A DNA stretch of 64,000 nt from Trichopria drosophilae (taxonomy: Eukaryota; Arthropoda; Insecta; Hymenoptera; Diapriidae). Below are positions 38,625 to 50,644 of the stretch, one piece after another. Each line of letters starts with the position of its first letter. The stretch's first letter is position 1. Location of the stretch: assembly GCA_030407085.1 (NCBI GenBank), contig CM059584.1, positions 123,666,501 to 123,730,500 on the forward strand, given 5' to 3'. Position numbers and translations under genes: made by a program. The notes beneath the pieces are model-generated. The model did not search any database and was not told where the DNA came from. It was given only the letters and a program-made list of their open reading frames with translations.

Positions 38625-39401
38625 GGGGTGGGGGGGGGGTTTAAAATTTTTAAAATACATTTATCCGAAGGTACTATTTTCCGAATTTTAATAATTCCGA
38701 TTGCTAATCATCCGAAAGTAAATTTTCCGAAGGTTTAAAATTCCGAACGTCAATTATCTGTAAGGTACAAAGTTCCGAATGACAAAATTCCGAATGACAA
38801 AGTTCCGAATTAATGTAGGCGCCACGTATGGTGATGTGGCCTATTATATATCCCTAAATGAAGTTGATTCTTATGTATTTTGAGCCCCTGAATCCGAATT
38901 TTTTGGGTAGAATGCCTGAAAGTGGTGCAGATGATTGCTATTAACAAATTTTGTTAACAATTTAAAAATTTAAAATTTTCAGTCCGAAAAAATGTTGTTA
39001 GAATCTTCGGGTCATATTGGACAGGAAATGTCTTGCGAATTTCTCAAAAAATGCATATTTTCGGAGATATAAATTGCCGAACTTAAAAAAAATTCTATTT
39101 TTGCCATATTCAACATGTTATTAATAAAAAACGGTTCTATGAAATTTAATAACAAATCAACTGCACGCCACTTTCAGGCATTCTACCAAAAAAAATCGGA
39201 TTCAGGGGGCCTACATTAATTCAGAACTTCGTCATTCGGAACTTTGTACCTTACGGATAATTGACATTCGGAATGTTAAACCTTCAGAAAATTTTCTTTC
39301 GCATTTATTCACTTTCGGATGATTGGCATTCGGAATTATTAAAATTCGGAAAATAGTATCTTCGGATAAATGTATTTTCAAAATGTTAACCCCCCCCCCC
39401 C
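38625..39401. mobile_element. G-run foldback family, copy 2 (complete)
   Basis: It runs from a G run at 38625 to a C run ending at 39401, and TATT lies directly outside both ends (38621-38624 and 39402-39405), a likely 4 bp target duplication. Both arms carry TCCGAA/TTCGGA motifs every 12-25 bp. The left arm has about 65 bp (from 'gccacgtatggtg' to 'attttgagc') that the right arm lacks. It has no coding capacity. The superfamily is unknown. Confidence 0.88.
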
Positions 39402-40868
39402 TATTTTGGGAAAAACGGAAGAATGTATTAATTTATAATAATATAACTTAAAGTTATATCTAGTAGCTGCAGATTTTCCAACTTCATTCCTATTTCAGTA
39501 TTCAGTTGAATTTATTTTCATTGTTATGTTTGAAGGGTCCGTCACAGTGGGACTGACCATTTTTATAAAATGCGAAACACCATACAAAATGCGGATAATT
39601 AATTAAGTAGATCACGATGCTACTTTAGTCTAAAACAACAATTTTAAAATAAATGACTCAAAAAAATGTTCTCACCACGTAAAGGGGGTTTTATTTCTGC
39701 AGCTTAAGAAGGAATTTCGAACTCGTTTTAATGCGAAAACTTTCCATAAAGACATTTCGCAAATTACAAACTCAAGTAAATCGACTTTGTTAATCTTCGA
39801 ATCTTTTAGATCCGTAAGTAATGTCACTGGTATGAAGTTATCAAAAATGTTCAAAGCCGTCCAAGAATAGCGTAATCAACAGGAGCGAAATGTTATAGCT
39901 GAAACGCGTTTAAGTCAATATTAAATTCGTTTCACGAGAAGACCATTTATAATTAAAAGTTATGTAGTTTAAGTACTCATTTGTGGCAACGTGGCAAGTA
40001 ATAATGATTTCGTTAATCCTGTTGAAGAAGTAAAATGTAAAGTTTAGCTTTTTAATATGTCCGTATCTCAAAGTACAGTACTTTAATGACCGTTGCTTAT
40101 GTTATCTCGATATTGAGTAAAATCACTGCAGCAAAGACGATTTATGATAAATTGTTTTCGTTTTCAAAATCTAGTAGTCTCATTTATTAGTTAGTAATAG
40201 TCTTTATCAATCTCGAAATGCAGATAAATTGTTTCATTTGTAAATATATAATTGATTAAATATATTAATCGCACTCGAAACATCATAGGAACACCTGAAG
40301 GACTATTTCCTGATTTGCTATAGATCGTTTTCCGCTATTCTAGTCGCCGGCGGGTTAATGTCTTGTCTCGACGAGAGTTTGATTTAAACGTTTCATCCCG
40401 TACTACCGTCCTTGTTACGAAGCGTAACGTAAACAATTGCAATGCCCTCCACTTACAATAACATAAATTAGATTTCAATTATTACACCGATTTACGTGCA
40501 GATTTATAACTGACAGGTACAGATAATAAATGGATATTATCTAAGTACTATTTTTATTTTGAAAATGAATAATAAACAATTTAAATGCATTATTTTTCTT
40601 GAATTTAATAATTTACACATGAAGTTATGCGATAAAAGTCGGTAACTGAAATATTATATAATGAGTGTTGGAATGAGAGCAACAAAACTTTGAATATAAA
40701 TTCAATATCCAAAAATGATATCGAACATTATGCTTTTGCTATCTGATTGTATGGAATTTTGAAATATAAAATTTCCGTTAGCGGTGTGATTTTCCTTGTG
40801 AAGTTAGGCGGTCGTTTACACATTCAAAAGGTTTGGGAAGATGACGAAAAAACCAATGATGATTACAC
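39402..40868. other. AT-rich non-coding sequence
   Basis: GGGTCCGTCACAGTGGGAC near 39536 vaguely recalls the left end of the piggyBac-like element at 10615. Nothing else recognised. Confidence 0.45.
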
Positions 40869-41110
40869 AGGACCACAAAAAAATTTTTTGTTGGGAGTTT
40901 CTTTAAATCAGAAGTAGTGGATCTCATAGATTTTGGGTCGCTGAAAACGAATTTGTTGCCTGATTTGGCCCATCAGGTCAGGTTTTCGAAATATTGAATC
41001 TTGAAATTAAAATTAGCAGATATGCCGAAAACGTGACGGATTCGTTTTGAGCGACCCAAAATCTATAAGATCCACTATCTTTGATCAAAATAAATCCCCG
41101 AATTTGGTTT
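40869..41110. repeat. Palindromic repeat, uninterrupted copy
   Basis: AGTGGATCTCATAGATTTTG then GGTCGCTGAAAACGAAT on the left is mirrored by ATTCGTTTTGAGCGACCC then AAAATCTATAAGATCCACT on the right. Both arms contain GAAAAC/GTTTTC near the centre. The centre reads GAAATTAAAATTAGCAGAT, which is the empty site for the insertion in the next copy. Confidence 0.8.
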
Positions 41111-41163
41111 TCTTGCCGTTCTATATTGATAAAACCTTAATTTGATTTTAACCTAATAATTAT

Positions 41164-41834
41164 AGGTCCACAATAAAAACAACATTCGTGAGTTTACATT
41201 AATCAGAGATAGTGGAGCTTATAAATTTTGGGTCGCTGAAAACGAATCCGTAGCCCGATTCGGGCTATCACGTCAAGTTTTCGAGATATCCTATCTGCTA
41301 ATTTTTTGTTTGTTTGTTTGTTACTTTATTAATGGCACAGGATTAACTCCGTTTAGCCAACCATGATATGTACATAATATTGTTTACAGTATTGATGAAG
41401 TAAATAAAGTAAAGTAAATAATGAAGTAAATTAAAAATAAAAATGAGTTTCAAGAACTAATTAATAAATTGTAGCGCGGATACATCAAAATACGAAACTT
41501 CAATCGACTGTAGTAAACGCAAATTAACGTACCGATAGCACATTGCGGTCAGACTTTTCAGCTTCCAATAAATATTCAAAAAGTCTGCTCTTAAAGGGGT
41601 ATAGTGTAGCACTAGCTGCAATATTATGAGGAAGTGAATTCCACAGTCTACTGGAGGTAATAATAAAGGAATTCGTAAAAACTGTTTCTTCAATTTCAAT
41701 TTCCGGATACGAAATTTCGAAAACCTGACGTGATGGGCTAAATCGGGCAACCGATTCGTTTTCAGCGACCCAAAATCTATAAGATCCACTACCTATGATT
41801 AAAGGAAATTCCCAAAAAATTTTGTTGTGGTCTT
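41164..41834. repeat. Palindromic repeat, second copy, split by a retrotransposon fragment
   Basis: The left arm at 41164-41304 and the right arm at 41700-41834 match the arms of the copy at 40869-41110, with AGGTCCACAA and TTGTGGTCTT at the outer ends. The centre is replaced by the minus-strand LINE fragment at 41305-41699. Confidence 0.8.
41305..41699 (-). mobile_element. 5'-truncated non-LTR retrotransposon, 3' end
   Basis: Read on the minus strand, the piece encodes the carboxy-terminal tail of a LINE reverse transcriptase: a TNSF segment, then SSRLWNSLPHNI, then FKSRLFEYLL, then a stop at 41524-41526. LWNSLP followed by FK-x-x-L is the usual tail of Jockey/CR1-like elements. About 200 bp of 3' UTR follow, ending in CAAACAAACAAAC-type repeats at 41305-41321. 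The catalytic domain and endonuclease are missing, so it is dead on arrival. An AAATT-type duplication flanks it. The frame upstream of about 41700 belongs to the host palindrome, not to the element. Confidence 0.85.
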
Positions 41835-44800
41835 GTGTTATCATCGAATGATGGATATGCTTTTAGGAGAGCATTCGACCGGCAATGGACAGATTACAAA
41901 CCTCTCGAATTTATCTCTTGTTATTTTTGAAATAAAAATAGTAATGAATAAAATATTACATAAAAAAGTCAACATTTCTGTGGAGCATGATAATCATTTT
42001 TTTGGTAGAGTATTCGAACACAGAAGTGTTCCTGCAGACATGTCGCACAAGTATGCCTAGTGAGACAAATAGACACATCCGAGACACTTCATCCATTATT
42101 ACATGACAGACTTGGCCAACACCATGTTAAGGCTTCTAAAGCATCTCCAAAACGACATATGTTTTCACGACACCTACTGAAGGTTTCTTACCCACTATTG
42201 AGATGTTTCTTTTTGAGAGAATTCTTCTGGAACACATTTAGGACAAAACCGAAATATTTTCAGAACACTTTCGAGCCACGATGAATGCTTCACAGAAGGG
42301 CAATTCTAATAACTATAAAGAATTTCCTAGAAAATACCAATGATAAATTGATAACTGACCAAGAATTTTTGGAATAAAGTGATTTTTAATTATTTCCGAA
42401 AATTCTTAGTGAATTCTCAATTAATTTCCTTGCTATTTTTTAGGATATCGTCTACAATACTTAATTTTTTATGTGCGATTTTTAGTGAATAACCCTACCT
42501 TATCGGTTAAGCATTGTAGAAACCCTTTTATGTAAGTATAAATTATATATTTTCTCGTAACTCGTGCATTTCATATATGTTTATTTAAGTCACGTAATAA
42601 CATTTAATAAAGTACTTTTTCGTTCATTTCGAAGCACTCGCATAAGAGAATGTTGTGTAATCCTGTTATACTCTTTTAAGTCGATAGATAGACATTTTAG
42701 TAGGATTATCTTTTTAATCCTACCGGCCTATAAAGTAATGAAAATTGTTTTCGTTTTCTCCATTTCCGGACTTATTGTGTATTAGATCATATGTATTATA
42801 TATACCTATTGTATTATTTTTAACGTTAAAACAAGGTTTCTCTAAATGTCCATTTGTCGACTAGCAGCTTAATTGAAGTGTTCCCATGTTCGACGAGTAA
42901 TCATGTAATAGAGAGATTGTAGAAAATCGGCTTTAGTGAAGGTATTACGAAGATACATTCTGATGTTATTGAAAATTTTATTCCCATGCACGATATTTTA
43001 ACTGAAATATAGAGAAGAAAAATGACACTTTATAATGCTTTAAAATTTTCATGCCTTCAATTGTTTAAACAATTAATATTATTATTTGTTTAAGTGTTAA
43101 AAATATTTTATTATATATTGATATTGCACTTGCTTTTTGGTCAATAAGAATCATCCTTTCAGAGGATATATATTGTACGATTTGTAGGAAATTTGCCAAT
43201 TTTTAAGGAGGGCCAAAGAGACGTAGAAACATAAAAAATGAAGAATATAATTTACATTTGTCATTTAGGTTTACTTTTAAAAGATACGTACAATAAGAAA
43301 GAGAACTATTAACCGACGGAAGTAGACATATCGGAATATTTTACTTTCCTTTTCTATAGAGTAACTACTCCTATCTGTTGTATTGAATAGATAAAAATAA
43401 TAATGAATCGATAAGAAGTTTTTAATAGTGTGTATAACCGATTACGCAATTTTCATGTTAGTATCAAGCAATATTTAGCTGCAGATACTAAAATTAAATT
43501 TCAGTAAAAAAACAGTTTTTTTATGCAATTTTAATTTCTAGTTGAGATTATTTTGCTGAACAATAACAAGTTTTTATAAAAATAAATTGCAATTCGTGGT
43601 AAACAAAAATAATGATTATTTATTAAAGCTACTAGCTAAATGTGCCACTTGTAAAGACTTACCTAGTTTTCTAAATCCTTTTTGGACATTTATTGTTTCT
43701 AAAATGAAATCCAGTAAACGTTCCCTGAAGTAAAATGACTTATTACGCTTTGAATTCGATCATTCGTTACAAAATATAAATGTCATATAATTTTCTAAAG
43801 TTAGTATACTTGTTAATGTCCCCTAGGAATTGTCGGTTTTTGCTTATATCAGATTTATACAATTAACTATTTAACCACCGGCAGATCGAGGCCACGATTG
43901 AACATATATGTAGTAGCATAAAGCCATTATCTTACACCTAAAATGTATATTGTCTTTGATAAACTGGATCTTATAAATGAATGTCACTGCATTTAACTAT
44001 AGCGATATTTAAAATTCTTTTTACACCGGCAGTGTATTCGATTTTTAAACCAGGTCTAAATGACTATCTTTCTGGTGTATTTCACTAGCCTATTCTTATC
44101 AAAAAATGGTGATAATTATTTTTGTTTAATAATTTACACATGACTTTTTATACATCAGTTGCTTTCATGATTTATAGTTTCGGATTAAATAAAAATATAA
44201 TTTATTTTTATTTGAGCAAATTTAATGTTTAGTTGAGATTATTTTGCTGAGTTAAATTAAAAACATAATTGTTATCCATCGCTCAGAAATCTATGACGGT
44301 TATTTAAAAATAGTAATGATGGATCCTAGTGTATATATTGCACGGTTGCAGCCGAATGAAGAACTCGCTGTATGAGATTATCCATCTTGCGCAGTGAATA
44401 CAGATGGTGCAGCCAGACACATTTTCATCGCACGAAAGAACAACATTATGTAGTGAAAACATCTTTATCTGTCATTATTTCATAAACTAAATATTATACT
44501 TTTTATTTGAGTAGTTTGCTCAGTATTAACAGAGCAAAATTAAATTACAATAGTTCTTCCCACAAAAAGATTATAATAACCTTATGTTTCTAAATTCGTG
44601 TTTAGCAAATTGATATTACAAGAAATTAATTGTTACATATTCTTAAAAATTTAATTGAAAACTTATTTACCTATTTACTTTGATCTATTATTGCATGAAT
44701 CAAGAAGTTTTTGTGGTTCTTTCAGTATGAATAAATAATAAATATAATAGTAGCGAATATTTCAAGACAGTACATTAATCATATATGCTTCTGTCGGACA

Positions 44801-46033
44801 CTAAAAAACTCCTTTTTTTAAAATAGTGGTTTTCATCCACCTGACAGTTTATTAATAAAAGAATTGTATATAATTTCATGATCAACGCAGTAAATACTAC
44901 TAAGTCCCACTATTACTTGTATCGTAAAATTAATAAAATATACGAAGCTTTTGACTCTGTATAGGCCTCCTCTATTTATAACACATATAATCGTATTTAT
45001 TTATAAACAAAATACCTAATAGATAAAATACTAAAATGTAGATACTACTGTCGTTTACTGTTGTATTTGTATTAGTTCTTTTATTGACAAATTCTAGATT
45101 TGAGTTGGATGTAATTAATGTTTTCATACGAAATATAATATTGTTAAAAATTTTATGGGAAATGCTAATAATATTTTTACAAAATGCAAAAAATCTATCG
45201 TTGTTATTTTATCGTATAAAAAACCGAAAAATTCAATTTAATTCTCATAATACGTGAAATCGCTCCAGAAGAGGGAATTCATCCAACGATCGGTCTTTAA
45301 CCTTATTATATCTGCAAAGCCACAACTCATTTTCATGGGATCTCGCCCGCAAATTGTAAAATTTGTGAAATGTTGTTAAAATTGTCGCAAGTTTGAAATC
45401 ATGTAACCTCGCTTGACCTATCAGTCAGAGTGAAACTCTTCTCTGTAGATTAAAGAAACTATTAAATTGGAAAGTGTGTGTATATAAGAAGACTACTGGA
45501 AGCCGCAGCAGTTGAGGTTCAGCAAAATTTTATAACACGCTTCAGCGATTGGGAAATTCCGTAAGACCTTTGAGACTGTTATAAAGCCATCTAAAAACTT
45601 TTGTTATGAAATTACTTTTTCAAATTGGCTTTTGAAAGTTATGCTGCACGTAATTAAAAAGTTGCAAGTGTCCTCAATAATTATAGTCAGTAAACTGTCG
45701 TATACGTATTTTCAATAGAATATAAGCAAATTTTAAGTTTCATGATACCTATGAATGCACTTCAGGTTTAATAAATAGTAGGGAATCGGCAAAACAATCA
45801 GTAATATTAGTGGAAATTTGAATTAAGCTAACCATATTCATAAGTCGTATTCAGTCATTAGCCACAAAATTCTCGACTTCTCATAATTTCAAAATTGGAT
45901 TATATTTTGTTGGTTTTCCTCAATAAGGAACCAGTAGAGCAGAATTAAATTGGCTTGTACGTAATATATAGTTGCAACTTAAATTTCGTTTTAAAGAAAC
46001 ACATAATACATTGATATCAAAGTACATTGAAAA
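41835..46033. other. AT-rich non-coding sequence
   Basis: No supported gene. Frames at 41827-42284 are short and without family resemblance. No clear repeat ends. Confidence 0.45.
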
Positions 46034-46370
46034 CACGTTTTAGTTGATTTGACTAATTTTTAACTACTGCGAGTATTTCAATAGCTCCTCAACGGAATTT
46101 TATACGTTATAGTTATAAACATAAAGGAGTTAAATCAACAAAAAATATAGTTACGGAAACGACATTTTGGCAGTAAATTCTACTACATTTAAAAACATGT
46201 TAGAGTCTATTACCTAAGTAGACTAAAAACTATTCAACATACTGGAGCGATATATTTTTAATTGAAGTTAGCAGAACTACATTTTTGTACATTGTTGTAG
46301 AAAATTTGCTTGAAGCGTATCAAACTACTCTGCGTAGTTAAAAAGTAGTCAAATCAACTGAGATTTTTTC
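46034..46370. repeat. ~340 bp inverted repeat with TTTTAACTAC arms
   Basis: TAGTTGATTTGACTAATTTT at 46041 and the following TAACTACTGCGAGTA are mirrored by TGCGTAGTTAAAAAGTAGTC then AAATCAACTGA at 46331-46361. The spacer is AT-rich and non-coding. It is probably a small MITE; outer ends are not exact. Confidence 0.65.
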
Positions 46371-47868
46371 TGGAAATTTTTTTTAATCGAATTATTTTTA
46401 GTGCAGCTATTGGCGGTTGCTTTTTTATTGTAATAGTGCAGGTCTTTTTGAATTTTATGAACTTAAGTCAGAATAGTAAAATTAACAACATCAACAAAGT
46501 TATACTAACAAACAAAGTATTTCTTTCAGCTACTCTCGACTCAACTTATCGATGGTAGTTGAATTTGTCAAGTAAATTTTGTTCAGTGTATGAATACTTC
46601 GATAGATGTGTTTTACTTTATAAATAGTTGACTTATTTCAGTTCATGAAAGTCTTAGCTAAAGTCAAAAAAATTGTTTAATAATAAGACATTGCTGATAA
46701 ATCGTTGTTAAAAATCGAGCAGAAATTCACAGGTGCAATAAAAAGTCGATGATTAATTTCTGAAAACTACACAAGGATCTCGAGCAATAGCTCTCTAATA
46801 AAAATCAGCTTCGCGATAAAAAGCCATTAGTACCTCAGACGCAGGTTTCCTCGCACCAGATCACCAACAAGATATTATACTTCCGTGTCGACAGCTGCGG
46901 CGTAATATAGCACGTTCCTTCTAACACGGCAGTGCAATGCAATCAATTTCCTATCGACCCAAGGAATGGGTATATCGGCGAGAGTGCGTTCTCTGCAGAA
47001 TTATTGTATGAATTGGATTTTTCTAACTTTTATTCGGTAATAAGCGATGACAATTAAATCGGTAGGTTATTTATTAGATAATCAAGCTTAGTCTCAATCA
47101 TTATATTATTCCGATTTTACCTCTAGTTACTGCAGCTTCATTTTTCTTTCCGTATTTTATCCTTCAATTAACTTTGCGGAAACCGTTCAAGCCTCAATAT
47201 TGCGTCTCACCTGGCGCGGAATCGAAAGATCTCGTCTGCCTATTCTAAAGTTCCCTTCACTCATTATCGTGTTGGATACTTCGTTTCTTCACAGCCATGA
47301 AGCTTTAAACTAATCCTTAGGAATTCTCTTATTACTCCACGTTTTAACCATGCCTCTCTAGTGTGTTTCGACTCAACATCCCTCAATATTGAAATGCAAC
47401 CATCTCAATAGTGCTTTTTCTTTCATTTTAAATTTAGAACACGATCATTCCTTACTTCCATATTTCGCCGTAACGAAATGGATCACAATTCCATGCCGCC
47501 ATCAATATTTCTTACAAGTTTTAATTCTTCGATTTGTTAAAACCTATTCATGCTTCATATTCATGGATAATCCCAATCTTCAATGATCAGCCAGACCCCT
47601 TCATTTTATCTACCGATGTGCGGAACTGATTATTATTAGAACTCCTGTTTACTTACAAGGCTCTATTTTTAGCTGATCGATAAGTCATACTGAATTTACA
47701 TGTTCTATTACCTCAAAAAAATCGAGAACATACTTCTTCCGAATTTATTGTTTGATCCTATCGATTGCATCAAACTGACTCTGGTAGGGCTCTGAATGTA
47801 AATCTGCATATACGTTACTTCAAAATTGAGGTAATTTAATTAAAGTACGTAAAATTGCTGTTACCCGA
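46371..47868. other. Non-coding sequence with GC-richer patches
   Basis: Patches near 46830-47000 and 47190-47260 are more balanced in composition. No coding similarity was recognised on either strand. Confidence 0.45.
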
Positions 47869-48658
47869 GAGAAAATAAGTTGATCAAAATTTGATCAGAT
47901 TTTGATCAAAGTGGGTCAGATCCTTATGTGATCTAAATGGGATACAAGTTTTGAGACATTTCAGGACCAAAATTAGACGAGTTTTCAACCAAAAAAGAAT
48001 CTGAGTTATAATTACGGGAGACTGAGAATTATTTAAAAAAAATTGCACTTCTTGGTGACATCTTACTCTATTCAATAGTAATCAAGAAAAGACATTTTGT
48101 ACATGAAAAAACTGACTTGATTCTCGGCATGTTCATACGTGATTCGATTTATCTCTTGCTGTCAATATCGTTATCATTCATTTTTGGGTTCATAGCGACC
48201 ATGTAAATATTTTTTATACGCCCGAAGTCCACTAGATCTGGGTCCATTGTGAATAAAGCGTAATCGTAATCTTGATCAGAAACGGATCACCAAACGATCA
48301 TTTTTGGATCTTAATCAAGTCGAAATTTGATTCTCAGTCGCTTAAGGCGATCATAAACCGATCTTTTTTCGATCACGAAATGATCCAAACAAGTTCGCTT
48401 TTTATGTTAGCGCATTGACAACCAGCTTCTCTGCGTATTTAAATCTGATCAAAAGTTGACCATTTTTTTATCTTTATAAACAAAAATTGCAGCACTTTTC
48501 AATCTCTCGTAATTAGAGCTCAGATTGTTTTTTGGTTGTAAACTCATCTAACTCTGGTCCTTATATGTATTAAAACTAGGATCGCATTTAGATCACATAA
48601 GGAACTGACTGACTTTGATCAAAATCTTTGCACTCAAAAAGATCAACTTATTTTTTCA
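47869..48658. mobile_element. ~790 bp GATC-rich foldback element
   Basis: GAAAATAAGTTGATC at 47871 is mirrored by GATCAACTTATTTTTTC at 48641. Inner blocks pair too: GATCCTTATGTGATCTAAAT against ATTTAGATCACATAAGGAAC, and AGTTATAATTACGGGAGA against TCTCGTAATTAGAGCT. TGATCAAA/GATC words are frequent at both ends and in the centre (48280-48390). It has no coding capacity. Confidence 0.82.
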
Positions 48659-50640
48659 CAATTGCCAAAATTTATAGGCCCTGAAATTGTCTGCAGGACA
48701 ATTGATACAAACCCGAAAATGGTTCAATTAAGCTTATTCGCAGTTCCTATGATGTTCACAGGCAATTGTGTATTACTCGTTCGATTATATTTAAATAGCA
48801 ACTAGAACTCTAATTTAGTTAAACCCTGAGGGAAAACTACTGATATGTAAATCATGAAATGTGATGGTGACGACTAATTTTTCTATCAGCGCTGCATTAC
48901 CCACGATTATAAACAGTAACAGGATCGTGCTTCGCATAAATTATACACCGCAAGCAAAGCATTCGAATCGACAGGCATCGATAATATAGCAATCCAAACA
49001 CCCTGTCCTGGTAATAGACTTAGCCAGTTAACCGGTGATGCGGGCGTGTCTCGAGGCCTGCAGAACCCTCTGTAAATGTAATTGAATACCCATTCAGGGC
49101 TACGAGTAATTAATGCATGAAATTCCCACCGGAGCCAAAAGCGATCTACCTCTGCCGGTCTTCGAAAACGACCGGAGCGACGAAATCGCGAAAGTTATGA
49201 GTGCCGTTACTGCTGGACCGAACAGCTAGAATTACCAACGAGTGGACGATTACAAAAAGCAATGAATCGTGCTTCGATTCTATATGCTGCCGTTTATCAA
49301 CCTTCTTTTAAGTTAAAAGTTCCGAACTGTGTAAATTGTACCTATACATTACGATATTAAACTAGTTCGGAACAATTACTTTCTGCACTGTCTTGCGATC
49401 TAAAGTGCGCCAAAAAAGTGCACCATTTCGAAGCAAAGGTAATGAGAATCATTAAATAGGGTATGTTTTACTTTTAAATAACTTTTTTTATTTTCCGGCC
49501 GTAAAAATTGATTTCTCGACCTAAGGCGAAACTTTTGGCCGGGAATTATCGAGTCTTACGACAATCGGATCAAAAATTACATTATTGGTTACGAGCGAAA
49601 TATCGATCTCCGACGGGTTTGATTGTTACCTTCACTTCGCTCGGGCGACAAACTTCACAATCGTCAAAGATAGATAATTCCGCCCTTGGCACATAATGTA
49701 CTATTATTTACTAAAATAGTGAGAAATGTTGCAACATTACTCTCATTGAATGTGAAAGCTCATTCTTTATAAAACGAAAAATCACCAGGCATGCGAATTC
49801 GCTCATTCTCAAGTATGGCTCAAACTTCACTCCATATTGAGTAAATTTTCTCTCCAAGAAATTGAGAGAGAAGAGAGTAGTAGAACATTATTTTATATTC
49901 CTCGACTGACTGTAAATTTTTCGATATTTCCATTTGTATATTCAAAAATATATGATCCTATTTCAAAACGTAAATTCGACCATAAAATGGGTCAGACTTT
50001 AAGGTTACGGTCAAATTCAAATTTCAGATCAGGATTCAACAAGCAGTCATTACATAACCTGAAACTTTCGTCTGAACCTTTTTTTTTCACAAAAATCCGT
50101 AAACTCTCCAAAGTTATTTGGCATTTTCCATATCTTTGAATCAACTTGTATATAAAAGTAGGTTTCGAGTGCAATGTAAATATCAATTGCAATTGTAGAC
50201 AAACAGCGCATAAAACGTATCATTCAGCTTAAAACCTTTAAGAATAGAACAACTTCTACCCTCAATATCTTCGAAACGCCTGGATGAATTTGAAAAAAGA
50301 AACAGTAGTATTTGGAAGACGAGCTCAAATACTATAACTCTGCATGTGCTGGAGAATATATTTTGCATTTAGAGCAGTCGATTATTTTACCATTAAACAG
50401 TCTTCAATATCCTGAAATTTTCTGTAATTTAAAAAAAAACTCCACAAGCCATTTCTAGTCAATTTTCCGTCACTTTTAGTAAGCAGCACATTTGAGGTTA
50501 GTGTTTGATATAGTGGTCGACATGCTTAAAGTCGCATATCTCGAAATGAAAGTGTTTCTTCAAATAAATTCATAACAATTCATCGTTCGGTTTGAAATGA
50601 GCTATGTTTAACCCTTTGAAGCATACATTTCTCTTTACTT
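48659..50640. other. Non-coding sequence with a GC-richer island at 48890-49260
   Basis: The island includes a short hairpin, CCGGTCTTCG with CGACCGG, near 49157-49175. No coding similarity. The frame at 49837-50139 has no family resemblance. Confidence 0.4.
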
Positions 50641-50644
50641 TTTA

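Noticed and set aside
41457..41789. Minus-strand 110-codon frame over the LINE fragment
   Set aside because: It is a shadow, in another frame, of the frame that shows the reverse-transcriptase tail.
41700..41844. Amino-terminal part of the frame containing the LINE tail as part of the LINE protein
   Set aside because: This stretch is the arm of the palindromic repeat, also seen at 40869-41110; it is fused to the LINE frame by insertion.
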